A stretch of 64,000 bases of DNA from Balanoglossus misakiensis (Eukaryota; Hemichordata), in contig CM082581.2 in assembly GCA_040954595.2 (NCBI GenBank), forward strand, positions 9,672,001 to 9,736,000, given 5' to 3'. The notes under the pieces were generated by a model. That model was not told the origin of the DNA and searched no databases. It was given only the letters and a program-made list of their open reading frames with translations. The position numbers and the translations under genes were made by a program. Positions 58,201 through 64,000 of this stretch are shown here, piece by piece (the stretch's first letter is position 1; every line of letters starts with the position of its first letter).

Positions 58201-61200
58201 CTCCGTGTTAACATCAATCTTGCCAGTGGCAAAACACAACGTTTCTATCGTCCTTACTAGAAGGATGTAACAATTAGCCGGCTACTTGCACTGATAAACA
58301 CACAACATCCTTCTCCTGCGGTCGTCCTAATTGTGTTATTTTGAGTAAAACCACCTTTATCCTCGCTATCAGCCCTTAAGTACAGGTGTAGGCCGTTCAC
58401 AATAGATGTGACCTTCGGTGTCAGGCAGGTGGTTTGTCAATAAACACGATAAGCCACGAAAGATTCTCTGTAATTACTTTTTAAAGCAGCAATACAGACG
58501 TTCGGGCATTAAGAATGGGACTTTTATTAGGATAGATCGATTCCAAGTGAACCATCTGATTCACTGTGTTCGTTCCCAATGGTCACATGAATACAAATTT
58601 TATCATCCAGCAATAGTTCTGTGACTAGCGTATGTGCGGGCCTCGTTAGAACTGATATTCAAAAATAGGTCGCAGATTTGCCTCAGAATGGAACTTTAAA
58701 CAGTGCTATATTTGCCTCAAATAAAATACAATTTTATTTAACAATTGCGGGAACTGGCGTCACACATTTTGCCAGTGTCGTACGTTCGGTGGAAATCGTC
58801 TCATCGGCGCCCCCAACGGTGACCAAAACATTATCAGCCCATTACTTTCTCGCCGCATGGGGAACTGTTAAACTTCAAGTTCCATGTCAGAATAATCAGG
58901 GTTTACGGGGGTTATTGACATTTATAGGTTGTTTGTTTTATCTAGCAGGTCGCTTCTGAGCATCAAGGTTGATTGGCAGCGTGACCTTCCGTGACCCAAG
59001 CGTACTGCTGAGGAGAAAACCTCCCCGTTAATATTACGATCATTGTTTATTGATTTGTGCAGGGCAAGTTTTACGGGGGGGGGGGGGGGAATTCACGCTC
59101 GGATTAACGCTGTGGTTATGCGATGAGGTAAAACCGCGAACCAGCCTCCGTGAGTAAATCAATCTCTTCCGTTTCCATTGCGTTTGTGATCCGCATTCTC
59201 GCCACGATATTGATATGTCCAAATTTAGAACCGTCCAACCCATTTGGCTGACGTACACAAAGCTTACGGTTGGCGAGTTTTGACAGATGTCCATTTAGAA
59301 TGTAGCGCCCACGTGCGAACTCTCTCAATTCAAAAACAAGTTATTGACACAAATTAATGAAGACTTTAATTTTATCTCATTCTATTTCATAATGGTATTC
59401 TTTTACCACTGTTGTGAAAATCAGAACAATCATGAATCTAGAACAGTTCGACGCCTAATATACGATATTCGATGTGGGACAAAAAAAACCCATCACGTTT
59501 GAAGATGTCCTAGAGTTTGAAGTAATTCAGCCTATAGGCGAAGTTCCGATGCGAAAAACACCGCAGCTAGCATTGTCAATGTGGCACACAGAATTTTCAC
59601 CTTGCGATGCCCGAGTTCTGCAAATCCGGCTTTACCGAGGCAGATATATTAAAATTCCACACTACAAACAATTTAATTGTGCCGGATTTCCATTTGAAAA
59701 CCCATTCCCTCATTAAAAAGTCTAATGTTTCAATATGTCCTCGTCTGTCGAGTCGCGGTTGCATGCGATCGTTTAGAGCGTTTTAAATTTCATTTACTAC
59801 GAGGTGACAAAGTCACATTGTTTTGGGAATATCTAATTAGCCTCTAATTGTCTCGAATTTGCCACGCTGGTGCCATGTCTAATTGTATTTGCTAAACCCC
59901 TTTCAAAACCAGTGGATTCCTGAAGCAAAGGAGTTCTTTGGAATTATCCTAGTCTTGTCCGCCTTTCACGCGATCGACAGTGCAATTTCTATTCTATCGC
60001 GCAGCTGCGCCTTTTTTTTGGTGTTAGTCTACACTTCTTCAGTTTGTGGCAGCGTGTTGACTCATATACTTTTGTACAAGAATTTTTTGACAAAACTATT
60101 GATCTATTTATTTGTATATCATTCAATATAATCATATCAGTGATGCCTATTATTGTTGTCTTTGGGGGTCTTATACCGGGGTGTGACATTGAGCCGCATT
60201 TCAAGTTGCCCCCCCCCCCCGGTTTGAGACAGTTCTGTTCGACTTGTAGGATACTCGAATTTTTTTAGTCTAGAGTATCAGAGCCAATCCAATTACGGGC
60301 GAGGTTTTTGGGGGAAAAGTCAGCCACGGGGCGATGTTAACAGAAAAACGCTGAGCACAGGATACGCCTCCACGACGAGTTTGCGTCAATCTTGACGATC
60401 TGAAACATATGGAGACGCTCCCCGATATAAATAGATCAATATTATCTCAGGCGCGGCTGAAATACACGAGAAACGTGCCAGATTCTGTGCGTGTGTATAG
60501 AACGATCGTTAACCCCTAGGCTTGGCATATAGACAGATGGTTTAGCAATGGTTTTGAATTATCTGTGCTTTGGTACAAGTGTCACAGAGTGTGGAACATT
60601 TCCATTTCTAGTCGAAGACACACAAGTTGCAGATGTTTTCATAATGATCGACCACGAACATTCCAGGAAAAAAAAAGTGAATCACAGGGATGATAATCAT
60701 TGAAACTTTAACATTTACATCGCCACAAGTTAAACGCGCGTAGTTGTACCTTGTGAATTTAGTATATCATAGAATTGTTCACTTGTTGTAGGATAAAACA
60801 GAAAAACAATATGTACAAATAACATGTGTTTCAGTGTATGACAACATGGCGTATCGTGTATTCGAAAGATTGCACAGATACTGCGATGCAATGTCCCGTG
60901 GGACACCATCACCGGGAACGCCCCCTAACGGTATCTTAAGTTCGGGTTTGGCCTTGTTCTATAATTAAGAAACAATTTTCTGATGTAAACAACAATCTAA
61001 CGCTTTCAAACCCACCGGAAACCACGCTTGCGATGAGCGCCTACCCCCGCATGGAATGCGATCGGGTGATGTCCTGTATTTGGAAGATACCTCTAAGCTT
61101 AAGTCAGAGAAAAACCAATAAAGACATCTAAAATCAAAATGAGACATTACTTGCTGATGCAGTTACGTACAGGTGTTTACTGAGACTGACATACACTGTG

Positions 61201-62235
61201 CACTGGTGCCAATCAACGGGATGCTCAGTCCACTGTACAGTCATTTGCAACATTCAATGCACAAAATCACCGGTGTATAATTCTGTAAATTCGTAATCCC
61301 TGACACAACATCACGAAGTTGATAAGCATTGTCTGGTCTCTTTTTGTCCTAATGTTGAACGGGAAGGGCATTTGGCACGTAATATTTAGTTTCCATCGGA
61401 GTGGAAACTTGAAATTGCGTTGGATCTGGACGCGACCTGCCTGGTTTGCATACGATTCGAATTTAGAACTCGAGTATTTGGAGATAGCGACGCATTCACT
61501 AATCATGCTAATCATGATGATCTTGTGTCAGTCAGGAAAAACAGGTTTTGATGCGTGCTGGGAACGAGGAAGTTTCGATACAAATACACACCCAAGCGGA
61601 ACTGAGAAAACCCGTCTTGTCGATAATGGGACGTGATTCAACAAATGTTCAGCGAAAAAAACATCCGATTTTTTTATGCTAATGGAGGACATTCTTGACA
61701 CCTACGGCAGCTGAGTTAAGATTGCGCGAAATCTCGCGTTTCCGGCAGGCAGCTCTGCGTGCACAAGCGTTCGGTTGACTGAGATCCGGCGAAACTTCTC
61801 GCACACCTGATTGCACGCGTGCAAAATGCAGAATCGAGATGACAAATTAAGCGGAAAACTGTCCGCAGAATGCCAGGTTTGCTGTCGCTTGCTGTTGATT
61901 GACTTATGATCGAGAAAACAACCCCGACGCCGACTTCCTTTGACTATACTCAGACCATTGACAGATACAAAATTGTAACACGTACATTCTTTCCCTTTCT
62001 TCCTATGTTTGTTCCATTCTTAGCGAATGTCACTGGGCCACGTCCCGCTCCGAATTCCTCGAATTCCGACCGCAATGGGATCTATTTATCTTTACCCTTG
62101 TTTAGGGATTCATTGATCTCCCGAATGCATGGCGCGAGTAACCCATGGCGTTGTGAATATTCACCGTCCAATTGACATCACTTACCACTACCTGAGTTTT
62201 ACGATCGAGAGCTTTCATGATGAGGTCAACGCCTC
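55221..62235. other. Non-coding interval between FGF-B and FGF-C
   Basis: 7 kb without a supportable gene. It includes TGACGTCA at 56385-56392, runs of 15 G (59075-59089) and 12 C (60209-60220), and scattered AATAAA. Open frames at 57702-58127 (+) and 59116-59328 (-) have no recognisable domain and no clear splice partners. Confidence 0.5.
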
Positions 62236-62243
62236 TGACGTCA
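62236..62243 (+). promoter_or_regulatory. CRE/ATF site upstream of FGF-C
   Basis: TGACGTCA, 79 bp upstream of the FGF-C TATA box, nearly the same spacing as in FGF-A (70 bp). Confidence 0.55.
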
Positions 62244-62321
62244 CAAAGGCATCTCCTTCGCTTGATGGGATTTGTCAATGGGCGGAGATGACATGACAGG
62301 CGACAGACAGCCGGTGAGCTC

Positions 62322-62329
62322 TATATAAA
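62322..62329 (+). promoter_or_regulatory. TATA box of FGF-C
   Basis: TATATAAAGGGAGG, with a start site expected near 62352 and a 5' UTR of about 100 nt. Confidence 0.75.
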
Positions 62330-62454
62330 GGGAGGCGAGCCTGCCCCGGTCGGAAGCTGCGGAGCACTACATCCCATTCGCGAACGAGAGATATCGCTCT
62401 AAGAAACCCCACGGCGGTGAACTTGTTCTCTACTCCTTCAACAGAGGTAAAAAG

Positions 62455-62731
62455 ATGACGAACTTCAACTGCGCGTTCGTTTTCCAGTGCATGAATGTGA
62501 AGCTGTGCGCCGTGGTCGTCTGCTTGCTCCACCTCTTTCTTGAGGGGAGCGCGATTCCCTTGGAGATGTCGAATTCCGCAGAAGTTGACGACAAAACGGC
62601 TGATATCAGTCCGCTGCCGTATAGCTTACCGAGGTACATCACCCTGCACAGTGAAACCGGGTTCAATTTGGTCATATATCGCGACGATGTTGAAGGTAAC
62701 CGTTACGGTAGAAGGATGCGCAACATTAACG
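62455..62731 (+). CDS. Fibroblast growth factor-like gene, first exon only (FGF-C, runs off the window)
   Basis: Exon 62455-62731 (92 codons plus 1 nt) ends at AACG|GTAAGA in phase 1, the same phase as exon 1 of FGF-A and FGF-B. Two in-frame ATGs exist: 62455 and 62491. The second gives a cleaner signal peptide (MNVKLCAVVVCLLHLFLEGSA). The core begins ITLHSETGFNLVIYRDD, resembling the FGF LYCRTGFHLQILPDG start with Ser in place of Cys. No matching exon 2 was found before 64000, so exons 2-3 should lie beyond the window. Calling it FGF rests on exon structure, position in the cluster, promoter and this short core. Confidence 0.65.
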
Positions 62732-64000
62732 GTAAGATTCTATGCGTGTCAGTACGCCTCATGTCTATCTGTCTGTTGTCTGTCTTTCTGACTGTCTCTC
62801 TTCCTAAAATCTAACAGCATTTGTGCCTAAATATTTGAGTTCAAAATACCATTTCTTATGATTATCTTTTCACTCGACGACGCGCGATGCTATAACTACC
62901 AAGAACCGCCAGTGCGAACTTCACCAAAATCATTGAGCTTTATTGATTCCGTTGGTCAGTATTTTCCGTTATTCGGTTTCCAAATTTTTTGTTCCACGTA
63001 CAGAATGCTTTAGTTTCTAGTTCACATCCCCAAAATATATAGTCAGCATTCGGCTCACCAATACACTCCCCAATATGTGTACAGTCAGATTGTGTCTGTT
63101 GAAAACGAAAATTAATTCCGTACTTAAAAGAAGTCAGTTGACAACAACCGCGGCTTTTACACAGATACTTGCTATTCCGACACTGAAGACAATTTAGGCA
63201 TTTTATCACGCCCTGTAGAAAGTTTAACAAAATGTAGTTGGTACACAGACAAAATGCTGAAAAAATTAGGGTGGGGGCTACTGTTCCTTAATTTAGTTCT
63301 GGCAGTATGGGAAAAATAACGTTGGTCGGCGTGAAAAGACACATCAGTCAATCTCCTCACTGTCTGTCACGCATTGCTGGATCATGTCAACCGTTGCATT
63401 GTTTAAGATCCATGAATGATATATTCGCATATCTCAGACGTCACTGATCCTTCCGTCGCGTTGCTTACTTTATATTCGAGGAGATTCAGAATAAATTTTG
63501 AACGGAATCAAAACTCCTACAGATGATTAGTGTTTTCAAGGGAGAGGTTTTTAAAACCCAGTATTTATTTTGCTATATATCTGGTCATGGTCCAACTGTT
63601 TTAATATTTCCCTGGATACTATCATTAGACTGTGTTTTTTTGGGATGCGACAAAGGTCTCAAGAAGGTATATAAACAAATAGATAGATCAAAATATGATC
63701 AAGACGTCACAGTACTGTGTCATAGAATAATCAGAGGCATAATTTGAAAAAAAATATGCTTGCGGTTGATTTTTTGTTCTCAATTGCGGTTATGCATCGC
63801 ACGTTTTTTTATTACAATTTTTCCTGGACTATCGTTCGTAAAAGGAAATATGACGAAAAACGCCAGTGAAGTGATCTTTAAAACTATTAACATTTTTGTG
63901 GGATTTATACTGTGGTGACAATTACCGCGTTGACGGAGATTTTCACCACATAATGCAGTCTATAATGCACGTATTACAAGTAACCATGCAAGACGTGATT
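62732..64000 (+). other. FGF-C intron 1 (incomplete)
   Basis: Begins with GTAAGA. No acceptor followed by an FGF-like exon in the right phase was found. The sequence is AT-rich with no other gene seen. Confidence 0.5.

Noticed and set aside
59116-59328. Protein-like 70-codon minus-strand frame
   Set aside because: It begins at a non-ATG codon, has an in-frame stop just upstream and lacks a good acceptor; no homology recognised.

Overview
The window is nuclear DNA from an intron-rich animal. Genes are split by GT-AG introns, one tRNA carries an intron, and the coding capacity is animal-specific (BAP31-type ER protein, Abraxas, 50-kDa hexokinases, tri-snRNP 27K protein, FGF ligands). Half-size hexokinases together with BRCA1-type Abraxas and several FGF genes suggest a marine invertebrate, probably a deuterostome such as a hemichordate, echinoderm or amphioxus. 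The sequence alone does not settle the lineage. All protein names come from reading and splicing the sequence by eye; no database search was run.

Layout, left to right. 0-7.4 kb holds two minus-strand genes: a BAP31/BAP29-like ER membrane protein (289-2305) and an Abraxas-family MPN-minus protein ending in a BRCA1-BRCT-binding SPxF motif (3920-7360). 7.9-20.5 kb holds two plus-strand hexokinase genes in tandem with matching nine-exon structures; the first lies head-to-head with Abraxas. 21.2 kb has a minus-strand tRNA-Arg(CCT) with a 33-nt intron. 22.5-26.5 kb is SNRNP27, a minus-strand RS-domain tri-snRNP protein whose RS region is spread over small symmetrical exons. 26.5-35.5 kb is largely gene-free. 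35.5-64 kb contains three divergent FGF genes, all plus-strand and well separated (35.55-38.29, 52.38-54.99 and 62.46 kb onward, the last cut by the window edge).

Functionally, the left half is housekeeping: ER quality control, DNA-damage or deubiquitinase scaffold, glycolysis, tRNA and splicing. The right half is a signalling-ligand cluster in wide non-coding flanks, as expected for developmental genes with distal control elements. Each FGF has the same TATATAAA box ahead of its start codon, and two of the three have a full CRE (TGACGTCA) 70-80 bp further upstream.

The most notable points are the FGF tandem cluster with shared promoter design, the hexokinase duplication with substitutions at the usual second glucose-contact glutamate, an in-frame candidate cassette exon in the second hexokinase, the intron-containing tRNA-Arg, and two foldback elements.
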